From NCBI GenBank assembly GCA_050186055.1, contig JBFWYV010000031.1, positions 1-26,009 on the forward strand: a DNA stretch of 26,009 nt, given 5' to 3'. The notes below the pieces were generated by a model. The model was given only the letters and a program-made list of their open reading frames with translations, was not told where the DNA came from and did no database searches. The stretch is from CAMDPA01 sp050186055 (lineage in GTDB: Bacteria; Pseudomonadota; Alphaproteobacteria; Rhizobiales; Hyphomicrobiaceae). The position numbers were made by a program, and so were the translations under genes. Of the stretch, positions 1-7,997 are shown piece by piece (positions within the stretch are counted from its first letter, which is position 1; each line of letters starts with the position of its first letter).

Positions 1-1087
1 GGGCCCCGCGTTCGTGCGTCGCCGGATGACCGCCGAGCTCGGACCGGAATGGCAGGCGCGGTTTTCGAGCTTCGATTTATCGGCAGCGGCGTCTGCCTCC
101 CTCGGACAGGTGCACCGCGCGACCTCGCTCGACGGCCGCGCGCTGGCGGCCAAGCTGCAATATCCCGATATGCAGTCGGCCGTGGAGGCCGATCTCACCC
201 AGCTCAAGGTCGTATTCTCGATCCATGCGCGGATGGACCCGGCAGTCGATACGCGTGAGATCCTCGCAGAGATTTCCGCCCGGCTCCGCGAAGAGCTCGA
301 CTACCGGCTGGAAGCCCGTCACACCAGCTTGTATGGGCTGATGCTGAAAGACGATCCGCTCATTCGCGTGCCCGTGATAGAGCCTGGGCTTTCGACCGGA
401 CGGCTCCTCACGATGTCTTGGTTGCAGGGCCGCCCGCTCATCGACTTCAAATCCGCGCCGCTCGATGATCGCAATGCTATTGCACGCGCGATGTTTCGGG
501 CATGGTGGTTTCCATTCAGCCACTATGGCGTGATCCACGGCGACCCTCATTTGGGCAACTACACGATCTTCGAGGAGAATGGCCGTCCCGGCGGCATCAA
601 TCTGCTCGACTACGGCTGCATCCGGACTTTCCGTACACCCTTTGTCCAGGGCGTCATCGACCTCTACAACGGGCTGCTCGGAGGCAACCGCGATCTCGTC
701 GTTCACGCTTACGAGACCTGGGGATTCCGTGGACTGACCAACGAGCTGATCGATGCCATGAACATCTGGGCCCGCTTTATCTACGGTCCGCTGCTGGAGA
801 ATCGCGAACGCCGCATTGCGGAAGGCACCACGCCGGGTGAGTACGGGCGCAAGGAGGCGTTCAGCGTCCACAAAATCCTCAGAGAGAAGGGACCAGTGAC
901 CGTTCCACGCGAGTTTGTCTTCATGGACCGGGCCGCGATCGGGCTTGGCGGCGTCTTCCTGCATCTCGACGCCAATCTCAATTGGTATCGGCTGTTCAAT
1001 GAAACCATCGAGGGCTTCCAGATCGACGAGGTCGCCGCCAGGCAGCGCACCGCATTTTCAGAGACCGGAGTTCCGCTGCCGCAATAG
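1..1087 (+). CDS. ABC1/AarF/UbiB-family kinase-like protein, 5' end cut off by window
   Basis: This is an atypical protein kinase-like ABC1 protein. Family members act in ubiquinone biosynthesis or lipid homeostasis as ATP-binding proteins. The frame is open to the window edge, so the GTG at 14 is unlikely to be the true start; residues upstream of it (Gly-Pro-Ala-Phe) continue the family pattern. Counting from position 14, the alanine-rich loop AAASASLGQVHRA lies at about residues 24-36, where the family replaces the usual glycine-rich loop. The ATP-contacting lysine is in AAKLQYP (about 47), the catalytic-loop equivalent is HGDPHLGN (175-182), and the metal-binding DFG equivalent is LLDYG (197-201). 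All key motifs are present, so the visible part looks intact. No ubiquinone genes are nearby, so assignment to ubiB itself is not justified. Confidence 0.85.
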   Translation, partial: GPAFVRRRMTAELGPEWQARFSSFDLSAAASASLGQVHRATSLDGRALAAKLQYPDMQSAVEADLTQLKVVFSIHARMDPAVDTREILAEISARLREELDYRLEARHTSLYGLMLKDDPLIRVPVIEPGLSTGRLLTMSWLQGRPLIDFKSAPLDDRNAIARAMFRAWWFPFSHYGVIHGDPHLGNYTIFEENGRPGGINLLDYGCIRTFRTPFVQGVIDLYNGLLGGNRDLVVHAYETWGFRGLTNELIDAMNIWARFIYGPLLENRERRIAEGTTPGEYGRKEAFSVHKILREKGPVTVPREFVFMDRAAIGLGGVFLHLDANLNWYRLFNETIEGFQIDEVAARQRTAFSETGVPLPQ

Positions 1088-1449
1088 GCAAACCGTGTAC
1101 GCCCCAACCGATTGCAGCGCAGCAGAAAATCGATAAACAACGGAAAATACGCAAAAAATCCCGTGTCGACTCAGTTCTGAACGAGGCATACTGCTGCGCG
1201 TAAAGAGTTTTACGCCCGTTATTTACAAATGCAGCACAAGGCATTGACAGTACACGGCAATTTAATTTGTGACAAAATCTGGCCTCAAATTTAGCGAGGC
1301 TGGAACCATTCAACGGCCTGATACGTTGTCAGTGCAGCGGGTTTCATAGCGGGTTTCATGTGGAAAAAGGAATTACGGTGTTGTTTCCAACCGCCGAAAT
1401 CCCAACTGTACGCTCCTACGGCACTCATCGTCGGAGCGGGGGCACTGCA
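1088..1449. other. Intergenic stretch with no recognised gene
   Basis: This stretch follows the ABC1 gene and is more AT-rich than its surroundings. It holds a perfect TTGACA at 1244-1249, but no convincing -10 hexamer lies 16-18 bp downstream. It also holds a 12-bp tandem duplication (AGCGGGTTTCAT twice, about 1336-1359). No tRNA, conserved RNA or coding frame with recognisable content was seen. Confidence 0.5.
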
Positions 1450-1575
1450 ATGCGAGCCGACTTTGGTAAGGACGCACAGGATGCTGGCTCGCGGCCGGAT
1501 CTGCTGTTCGCGTTCATGGCGTGCAGCGTGTCGGGCTTCATTGCCGGCGTAGCCGTCACGCTGCTGTTGACCTGA
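1450..1575 (+). CDS. Possible small single-pass membrane protein, 41 residues
   Basis: This is a short frame with a polar N-terminal half (about residues 1-17) followed by one hydrophobic segment of about 22 residues (LLFAFMACSVSGFIAGVAV and on) that ends in Leu-Leu-Leu-Thr at the stop codon. That is the architecture of a tail-anchored mini-protein. An alternative ATG at 1360 would add 30 residues without hydrophobic character. The ribosome site is poor (purine-rich GGAGCGGGGG a little too far upstream). A perfect 6-bp hairpin begins at its stop codon. I do not recognise a family. It could be a chance open frame in high-GC DNA, although a clean transmembrane helix ending at the stop argues mildly for a gene. 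Confidence 0.35.
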   Translation: MRADFGKDAQDAGSRPDLLFAFMACSVSGFIAGVAVTLLLT

Positions 1576-1590
1576 GAACTCCAGGTTCTC
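1574..1590 (+). terminator. Weak hairpin at the end of the small membrane-protein frame
   Basis: GAGAAC, a 5-nt loop TCCAG, then GTTCTC form a perfect 6-bp stem starting inside the stop codon of the 41-residue frame. No T-run follows, so intrinsic termination is doubtful. It may instead protect a 3' end. Confidence 0.25.
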
Positions 1591-1630
1591 CGCTTGCCTG
1601 AGGTCGTCCGGTCGGCTACTCCCGCGACCC

Positions 1631-3211
1631 ATGAGGCTATATCGCGCATTCGCCACTGTCGGTGGCCTGACCCTGGTCAGCCGGGCGCTCGGGTTCGTAC
1701 GGGACATCATAATCGCCGCCGTACTCGGCTCGGGTATGGTGGCCGACGCGTTTTTCGTCGCCTTCCGCTTCCCCAATCTGTTCCGCCGCCTGTTTGGCGA
1801 AGGGGCCTTCAATTCGGCCTTCGTTCCGCTGTTTGCCAAACGGCTGGAAGGCCAAGGCCAGGCTGCCGCCCGCACTTTCGCTGAAGAAGCGATGTCAGGC
1901 CTTCTCCTCGTGCTTCTCATGCTTTCGGCTGTGTGCATGATCTGCATGCCGTGGCTGATGTACGCCATCGCGCCGGGTTTCGCCGCCGACAAGGATAAGT
2001 TCGATCTTGCCGTCGTCCTTTCGCAGATCGCATTTCCCTACCTGACGTGCATGTCCCTGGTGGCCCTGCTGTCTGGCGTGCTGAACTCGCTTGGCCGCTT
2101 CGCGGAAAGCGCGGCAGTGTCGATCGTTCTCAATCTGACCCTGATTGCGGCGATGCTGATAGCGATGGCGCTCGGCTATCGTAACGATCCTGCGGCCGGC
2201 GTAGTGCTGGCCTGGGGCGTGTTCGCCGCGGGAATCCTGCAGCTTGCTCTGCTTTTGGACGGAGCGCGGCGGGCCGATATGTGGCCGCGTCTGGTGCGTC
2301 CCCGCTGGAACGAAGGAATCCGCCGCCTGGTGACGCTCGGTATTCCCGGCGTCGTAGCCGGCGGCATCACGCAGCTCAATATTCTGATCGGCACCGTGAT
2401 CGCCTCGCTGCAAAGCGGAGCGGTCTCGCATCTCTACTATGCCGACCGCGTCTACGAGTTGCCGCTCGCCATCGTCGGCATCGCCATCGGTGTGGTCCTG
2501 CTTCCCGCGGTGTCACGCAGCGTGCGCGCCGGCGATGCGCTCGCCGTCACCGAAACCCAGAACCGCAGCCTGGAATTCGCGATGCTGCTCGCGGTGCCGG
2601 CCGCGGTGGCGCTGGCGGTGACACCGACGCCGATCGTCTCCGTGCTGTTCGAGCGCGGCGCCTATGCAGCGGCTGACACCGAGGCGACGGCAAACGCCTT
2701 GGCGCTGTTTGCGCTCGGGCTGCCCGCATTCGTGATGATCAAGGTTTTCTCGCCGGCCTATTTTGCCCGTGAGGACACACGCACGCCGATGATCTATGCG
2801 GGTATCAGCCTGACCGCCAACACCATCGGCTCCGTCGTCTTGTTTTTCTGGTTCCGCGAGATCGGTATCATGCCGCACCTGGGCATCGCGCTCGCCACCA
2901 CGCTTGGGGGATGGCTCAATGCCGGGTTCTTGTGGTTCGGTCTAATGCGGCGGGGTTACTTCGCCGTCGATGCTCGTTCCAGGCGTAGCCTGCCGCTGAT
3001 TCTGCTGGCGAGCCTCGCCATGGGCGGAGCGCTCGCCATCACCGCCGGTCTGCTTGCCCCCTGGCTTTCGAGCGGCCGGCCGTCGTTGGAACGCTGGACC
3101 GGATTGATCGCGCTGGTCGGCACCGGAGCCACCACCTATTTCGCGCTCGCCTACGGCCTCGGCATACTTCGCCTGTCGATGCTGGGGTCGATCACCGGCA
3201 AACGTGGATAG
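1631..3211 (+). CDS. murJ: MurJ (MviN) lipid II flippase
   Basis: MurJ moves lipid II from the inner to the outer face of the cytoplasmic membrane for peptidoglycan synthesis. It belongs to the MOP (multidrug/oligosaccharidyl-lipid/polysaccharide) exporter superfamily. The 526-residue length and about 14 hydrophobic segments fit the family. The N-terminus carries the hallmark stretch SRALGFVRD, then ADAFFVAFRFPN, then FGEGAFNSAFVPLF within residues 18-75, including the arginines of the central cavity. The ATG at 1631 starts directly at the family N-terminus (MRLYRAF), so no other start is needed. The end at 3211 lies 9-72 bp before the TerB/DnaJ gene, depending on that gene's start. The peptidoglycan amidase two genes downstream fits a cell-wall theme. 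Confidence 0.95.
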   Translation: MRLYRAFATVGGLTLVSRALGFVRDIIIAAVLGSGMVADAFFVAFRFPNLFRRLFGEGAFNSAFVPLFAKRLEGQGQAAARTFAEEAMSGLLLVLLMLSAVCMICMPWLMYAIAPGFAADKDKFDLAVVLSQIAFPYLTCMSLVALLSGVLNSLGRFAESAAVSIVLNLTLIAAMLIAMALGYRNDPAAGVVLAWGVFAAGILQLALLLDGARRADMWPRLVRPRWNEGIRRLVTLGIPGVVAGGITQLNILIGTVIASLQSGAVSHLYYADRVYELPLAIVGIAIGVVLLPAVSRSVRAGDALAVTETQNRSLEFAMLLAVPAAVALAVTPTPIVSVLFERGAYAAADTEATANALALFALGLPAFVMIKVFSPAYFAREDTRTPMIYAGISLTANTIGSVVLFFWFREIGIMPHLGIALATTLGGWLNAGFLWFGLMRRGYFAVDARSRRSLPLILLASLAMGGALAITAGLLAPWLSSGRPSLERWTGLIALVGTGATTYFALAYGLGILRLSMLGSITGKRG

Positions 3212-3283
3212 TCGGTCTGCGTGCTGTGTTCCACCTCGTTTGCCTCTTCAATCTCCGCGCAAATCTCGCTACACTCCAAACAC

Positions 3284-3985
3284 ATGTCCTGGAACATCAT
3301 AATGCAGGCGCAGGCTAGCGCCGAAGGCGGAACAATCCGCCAAATTCTCTCCGTAATTCTTTCAGCGTTCGGCCTCGGCGATGGCTCGAAAGGCCGCAGA
3401 CACCGTGCCGCCTTCACGGCCGCAGTCGTCGCGCTTGCCGCCAAGCTCAGCAAGTCGGACGGCGTCGCCCTCAAGATCGAGGAGCAGGTATTCGAGCACC
3501 GGTTTCCCGTCGACGAATCCGAAGTGGGCAATGTCCGCTGGCTTTATCGTCTCGCCGCACAGGACGTAGCCGGCTTCGAAACGTATGCCCGTGAGGTCGC
3601 TGCGGCGCTTGAAAACGAATCGGAGCTCCGGAAGGACATATTCGAGGCCCTGCTCCACATCGCCACCGCAGACGATGTGATGCACGAAGCCGAGGATCGC
3701 TACCTTTCGATTGTCGCCGGCATCTTCGGATATTCCGACCTGGAGTTCAGGGCCATGCGCGCACGCTTCGTGCATGACGCCTCCGATCCCTACATAATCC
3801 TCGGCATCTCGCACGACGCCAGCAACACCGAGCTGAAGGCGCATTACCTCAAGCTGGTGCGCGAGAACCACCCCGACACCCTCGCCGCCAAGGGCCTCGC
3901 CAGGGAACTTGGGGAACTTGCAGACCGCAAGCTCGCGTCGATCAATGCCGCTTGGGATGAGATCGCCCGGGAACGAGGCCTTTGA
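3284..3985 (+). CDS. TerB/DjlA-like protein with C-terminal J domain
   Basis: This is a two-domain protein. A helical TerB-like region (tellurite-resistance/DjlA central domain; about residues 35-140 from the start used here) contains acidic motifs such as LSKSDG and TADDVMHEAED. A C-terminal J domain follows, with the invariant HPD tripeptide in ENHPDT near residue 197. J domains stimulate Hsp70 (DnaK) ATPase, so this is a co-chaperone candidate. Unlike classical DjlA there is no clear N-terminal membrane helix. The start is uncertain: GTG at 3221, ATG at 3284 and ATG at 3302 are all in frame and none has a strong Shine-Dalgarno site. The stop codon abuts the ATG of the amidase gene, so the two are very probably co-translated. 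Known family role: chaperone partner. Inferred: an envelope or peptidoglycan stress link from context. Confidence 0.75.
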   Translation: MSWNIIMQAQASAEGGTIRQILSVILSAFGLGDGSKGRRHRAAFTAAVVALAAKLSKSDGVALKIEEQVFEHRFPVDESEVGNVRWLYRLAAQDVAGFETYAREVAAALENESELRKDIFEALLHIATADDVMHEAEDRYLSIVAGIFGYSDLEFRAMRARFVHDASDPYIILGISHDASNTELKAHYLKLVRENHPDTLAAKGLARELGELADRKLASINAAWDEIARERGL

Positions 3986-4768
3986 ATGGATACGATCCTG
4001 TCGCCCGACAGCCCGCTCGTGGCGGCACTTCATCCCTCTCCCAACATCGGAGAACGCCGCGGCTACACGCGTCCCTATCTCATTATCCTCCATTATACCG
4101 GGCTTGAGAGCGTCGAGCACTCTATCGAGGTGCTGGCCGACCCGCGCTGCAAAGTGTCATGCCACTATGTCATCGCAGAGGATGGTCGAATTACCCAGAT
4201 GGTTGCGGAAAGCGTGCGGGCCTGGCACGCTGGCGTCTCGTCCTGGAAAGGTGAGACCGACATCAACTCCACCTCGATCGGCATCGAGATCCAGAACCCG
4301 GGCCATAGCCGCGGCTATCCCGATTTCCCTCCATCACAGATGCAGGCGGTGCGCGATCTCTGCCTCGACATCATCTCGCGGCATGGCATGCTGCCGGAGC
4401 ACGTCCTCGCGCATTCCGACATCGCCCCCATGCGCAAAGCCGATCCCGGAGAGAAATTCGACTGGGCCTGGCTGGCCGCTTCCGGCGTTGGCCACTGGGT
4501 TGAGCCGGAACCGCTTGCACCTGACCCTGCCCCGCTGGAACAGGGCGTGACCGGCGCCGCCGTCCAACGGATGCAGATCGATCTATCCGCCTATGGCTAC
4601 GACATCGCCCCAACGGGGTGCTTTGCGGACCCGGACCTGTTCGTCGTCCGGGCTTTCCAGCGCCACTTCCGGCCGGCTCTTGTCGATGGGAAGTTCGATC
4701 GCTCGTGTGCCGTGACGCTGGCCCGGCTGCAAGCAGCCCTGCCCAGCCCGCTCCGCCCGGCGGCATGA
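3986..4768 (+). CDS. N-acetylmuramoyl-L-alanine amidase, AmpD/AmiD-like, with C-terminal peptidoglycan-binding domain
   Basis: This is a zinc amidase of the Amidase_2 (N-acetylmuramoyl-L-alanine amidase type 2) family, which cuts the bond between MurNAc and the stem peptide. Probable zinc ligands are His36 in ILHYTG, His143 in LAHSDIAPMRKADPG and Asp153. The substrate-side motif SIGIEIQNPG lies at 97-106. Residues about 190-255 form a PG_binding_1-type three-helix domain. No signal peptide is visible, since the N-terminus (MDTILSPDSP) is polar. A cytoplasmic anhydro-muropeptide recycling role like AmpD is therefore as likely as a periplasmic AmiD-like role. Its ATG follows the preceding TGA with no gap, indicating translational coupling to the TerB/J-domain gene. 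Confidence 0.88.
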   Translation: MDTILSPDSPLVAALHPSPNIGERRGYTRPYLIILHYTGLESVEHSIEVLADPRCKVSCHYVIAEDGRITQMVAESVRAWHAGVSSWKGETDINSTSIGIEIQNPGHSRGYPDFPPSQMQAVRDLCLDIISRHGMLPEHVLAHSDIAPMRKADPGEKFDWAWLAASGVGHWVEPEPLAPDPAPLEQGVTGAAVQRMQIDLSAYGYDIAPTGCFADPDLFVVRAFQRHFRPALVDGKFDRSCAVTLARLQAALPSPLRPAA

Positions 4769-4795
4769 CCGGGATGACTGGCCCGCGGCATAGTG

Positions 4796-4824
4796 TTGAA
4801 ATCCTGCCAGTCCACCGCTAAGAC
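4796..4824 (+). promoter_or_regulatory. Candidate promoter upstream of ileS
   Basis: TTGAAA (4796-4801) and TAAGAC (4819-4824) are separated by 17 bp in the amidase-ileS spacer. The -35 matches consensus well and the -10 poorly. Its only support is position and spacing. Confidence 0.3.
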
Positions 4825-4876
4825 TTGCCGCCATGTTGCATCGCCGCGAACCGCTGATCATCGTGCGAATTACAGA

Positions 4877-4900
4877 CCCGGCCGCCTGAGGGCGCCCGGG
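4877..4900 (+). promoter_or_regulatory. Strong GC hairpin in the ileS leader
   Basis: CCCGGCCGCC, a TGAG tetraloop, then GGCGCCCGGG pair as a 10-bp stem with a single mismatch, 50 bp before the ileS ATG. No T-run follows. It could end the upstream amidase transcript or be a leader structure affecting ileS. It lacks the length and conserved elements of a T-box. Confidence 0.4.
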
Positions 4901-4950
4901 CATGCCTGCTGCCGTTCACATTCGATCAGCTTCATTCCGATGGCACGTCC

Positions 4951-7900
4951 ATGACCAAGCCGACCACGGGTGCCGCGTCTGACAACGACGCCGGCGGCAC
5001 CGCAACGCGAGATTGGGGCAAGACGCTCTATCTCCCGAAGACCGACTTCCCGATGAAGGCCGGGCTGCCCGAGCTCGAGCCGCGCCTGCTCAGGCGCTGG
5101 GACGAAACCGCGCTCTACGACAAGCTGCGCCAGACCGCCAAAGGCCGGCCCAAGTTCGTGCTGCACGACGGCCCGCCCTACGCCAACGGCAACATCCATA
5201 TCGGGCATGCGCTGAACAAGATCCTCAAAGATCTCGTCGTCAAATCGCAGCAGATGCTGGGCGCCGATTCCAACTACGTGCCCGGCTGGGATTGCCACGG
5301 CTTGCCGATCGAATGGAAGATCGAGGAAGACGTCTACCGCGCCAAGGGCAAGGAGAAGCCGGACTTCTCCGATCCCAAAGCCATCGTCGCCTTCCGCCAG
5401 GAGTGCCGGGCCTACGCTGCGAAGTGGCTCGACATCCAGCGCGAGGAGTTCAAGCGCCTGGGCGTCGTCGGCGACTGGGCCCATCCCTATTCGACCATGG
5501 ACTTCCGCGCCGAGGCCATCATCGCCCGCGAATTGTTGAAGTTCGCCGAGAGCGGCCTGCTCTATCGCGGCTCCAAGCCGGTCATGTGGTCGGTGGTGGA
5601 GAAGACCGCGCTCGCCGAGGCCGAGGTCGAATACCAGGACTACCAGAGCGACATGATCTGGGTGAAGTTTCCTGTGACCTCAAGCCAAGCTCTCGCGAAC
5701 GGCGCAAGCGTCGTCATCTGGACGACGACGCCCTGGACCATCCCCGGCAACCGGGCGATCTCGTTCAGCTCCCGGATCGACTACGGCCTCTATGAAGTGA
5801 CGAAGGCGCCGGACGGCAACTGGGCCAAGATCGGCGACAAGCTGGTTCTCGCCGACAAGCTGGCAGCCGACGTCATGAAAGCCGCCAAGGTCGAGGGGTA
5901 CGAGAAACGGGGCGATGTCAACGCGCAAACGCTGAAGGCGGTGATTTGCCACCATCCCCTCCGTGCCCTCGGCTATGACTTCGACGTCCCCCTGCTCGAC
6001 GGCGATCACGTCACCGACGACGCCGGCACGGGCTTCGTCCACACCGCGCCGGGCCACGGCGCCGACGACTACAACATCTGGACCGCCAGCCAGAAGGCGC
6101 TGCGCGACCGCGCCATCGACACCACGATCCCGTTCACCGTCGATGCCGATGGCGTGATGACCGACCAGGCCCCGGGCTTCACCGGCCGCCGCGTGCTGAA
6201 AGAGAACGGCGACAAGGGCGACGCCAACGATGCCGTCATCAAGGCCCTCGCCGAAGCCGGCATGATCATCGCGCGCGGCCGGCTGAAACATCAGTACCCG
6301 CATTCCTGGCGCTCCAAGAAACCGGTGATCTTCCGCAACACGCCGCAATGGTTCATCGCCATGGACACGCCTCTCCCGGCCGGTGCATTGCAGAACGGAG
6401 CCGGCGGCGACGGAAAAACACTTCGCCAGCTTGCCCTGACGGCCATCACGGAAACCGAATGGGTGCCTCAGTCCGGTCAGAACCGCATCACCGGCATGAT
6501 CGAGAACCGCCCCGATTGGGTGGTCTCGCGCCAGCGCGCCTGGGGCGTGCCGATCGCCGTATTCCGCAATGTCGAGACCGATCAGGTGATCCCGGGACCG
6601 GGTTTTGCCGGAAATGCCGGGCTCGTCACTCGCATCGAGCGCGAGTTTGCCGACCACGGCGCCGACGTCTGGTTCGAGCCCGACGCGAAGACGCGATTTC
6701 TCAAAGGCATCGTGCCCGACGCAGAGCTGGACCAGTGGGATCAGGTGAAAGACGTGCTGGACGTCTGGTTCGATTCCGGCTCCACGCATGCCTTCACGAT
6801 GGAAGATCCGCAGATGTTTCCGGGCCTCGCCGGCATCAGGCGCAAATATGCCGGCGGCCCGGACCGCGTCATGTACCTCGAAGGCTCCGATCAGCACCGC
6901 GGCTGGTTCCACTCCTCCCTTCTCGAAAGCTGCGGCACCCGCGGACGCGCGCCCTACGACGTCGTGCTCACGCACGGCTTCGTGCTCGACGAGAAAGGGC
7001 AGAAGATGTCCAAGTCTCTGGGCAACGTCGTCGCTCCGCAGGATGTCATGAAGACATCGGGCGCCGACATCCTGCGCCTCTGGGTGGCGGCATCGGACTA
7101 TTCCGACGATCTGCGGATCGGACGCGAGATCCTCAAGACCTTCGTCGAGACCTACCGCAAGCTGAGGAACACGGTCCGCTGGATGCTCGGCGCCCTCGCG
7201 CACTACCATCCAGACATCGACAGGATTGCGTTCGCCGACATGCCGGAGCTCGAACGGCTGATGCTGCACCGTCTCAACGAGCTCGATGGCGAGATCCGCA
7301 AGGCGTACGCGGAGTACGACTACCGCAAAGTCGTCGCGGTGCTGGCGCAGTTCCTGAACACCGACCTGTCGGCATTCTATTTCGACATCCGCAAGGACGC
7401 GCTCTATTGCGATGCGCCCTCCAGCGTCACGCGCAAGGCGGCCCTCACCGTCATCGATGAATTGTTCCGCTGCACCTGCCTGTGGCTCGCGCCGATCCTC
7501 TCGTTCACGGCGGAGGAAGCCTGGCTCAGCCGTCACGGCGACGCCGCTGCATCAGTCCACCTGCAAACGTTCCCGGCCGTGCCGGCAGCCTGGCGTGATA
7601 CGGCACTCGATCAGCGCTGGGACAAAATCCGCCGAGTACGTCGCGTTGTGACAGGCGCGCTGGAACTGGAGCGGGCCGGAAAGCGGCTCGGCTCGAGCCT
7701 GGAAGCAGCCCCCGTTGTCTACATCTCCGACACCGACCTGCTCTCTGCATTGCAAGGCGTCGATTTCGCGCAGGTCTGCATCACCTCCGGCATCGACGTG
7801 CGTGAGGGAACGCCGCCTGACGACGCCTTCAGGCTGCCGGACGTATCGGGCGTCGGCGTCGTGCCGGTCCGCGCTTCGGGCAAAAAATGCGCCCGCTCCT

Positions 7901-7995
7901 GGCGCTATACCGACGACGTCGGCTCGGATCCCGACTATCCTGATCTCTCCGCGCGCGATGCCGCAGCGATGCGCGAGATCGATGCCATGACATAG
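4951..7995 (+). CDS. ileS: Isoleucyl-tRNA synthetase
   Basis: This is a class I aminoacyl-tRNA synthetase charging tRNA-Ile, 1014 residues long. The HIGH signature is intact at 83-86 within PPYANGNIHIGH, and KMSKS is intact at 685-689. The CP1 editing domain lies between them (WTTTPWTIPGN near 251-261, and GTGFVHTAPGHGADDY around 360). The C-terminal region that in many bacterial IleRS proteins binds zinc through two Cys-x-x-Cys pairs is present, but only the first cysteine remains: Cys980 is followed by Ser983, then Ser1000 and Asp1003. The start is the ATG at 4951; the following low-complexity 20 residues precede the conserved TLYLPKTDFPM block. Its stop lies 2 bp from the stop of the convergent polyketide synthase. 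The lspA gene often found after ileS in related bacteria is absent here. Confidence 0.97.
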   Translation: MTKPTTGAASDNDAGGTATRDWGKTLYLPKTDFPMKAGLPELEPRLLRRWDETALYDKLRQTAKGRPKFVLHDGPPYANGNIHIGHALNKILKDLVVKSQQMLGADSNYVPGWDCHGLPIEWKIEEDVYRAKGKEKPDFSDPKAIVAFRQECRAYAAKWLDIQREEFKRLGVVGDWAHPYSTMDFRAEAIIARELLKFAESGLLYRGSKPVMWSVVEKTALAEAEVEYQDYQSDMIWVKFPVTSSQALANGASVVIWTTTPWTIPGNRAISFSSRIDYGLYEVTKAPDGNWAKIGDKLVLADKLAADVMKAAKVEGYEKRGDVNAQTLKAVICHHPLRALGYDFDVPLLDGDHVTDDAGTGFVHTAPGHGADDYNIWTASQKALRDRAIDTTIPFTVDADGVMTDQAPGFTGRRVLKENGDKGDANDAVIKALAEAGMIIARGRLKHQYPHSWRSKKPVIFRNTPQWFIAMDTPLPAGALQNGAGGDGKTLRQLALTAITETEWVPQSGQNRITGMIENRPDWVVSRQRAWGVPIAVFRNVETDQVIPGPGFAGNAGLVTRIEREFADHGADVWFEPDAKTRFLKGIVPDAELDQWDQVKDVLDVWFDSGSTHAFTMEDPQMFPGLAGIRRKYAGGPDRVMYLEGSDQHRGWFHSSLLESCGTRGRAPYDVVLTHGFVLDEKGQKMSKSLGNVVAPQDVMKTSGADILRLWVAASDYSDDLRIGREILKTFVETYRKLRNTVRWMLGALAHYHPDIDRIAFADMPELERLMLHRLNELDGEIRKAYAEYDYRKVVAVLAQFLNTDLSAFYFDIRKDALYCDAPSSVTRKAALTVIDELFRCTCLWLAPILSFTAEEAWLSRHGDAAASVHLQTFPAVPAAWRDTALDQRWDKIRRVRRVVTGALELERAGKRLGSSLEAAPVVYISDTDLLSALQGVDFAQVCITSGIDVREGTPPDDAFRLPDVSGVGVVPVRASGKKCARSWRYTDDVGSDPDYPDLSARDAAAMREIDAMT

Positions 7996-7997
7996 CC

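Noticed and set aside
1244..1278. Perfect TTGACA as a promoter for the small membrane frame or murJ.
   Set aside because: No acceptable -10 at 16-18 bp; nearby AT-rich hexamers are 11 or 23 bp away.
4877..4900. T-box riboswitch before ileS.
   Set aside because: Only a single hairpin is present, with no T-box sequence or specifier loop, and T-boxes are rare in Alphaproteobacteria.
5680..7536. 618-residue open frame antisense to ileS.
   Set aside because: It is a shadow of the high-GC codon pattern of ileS, with no domain and no start signal.
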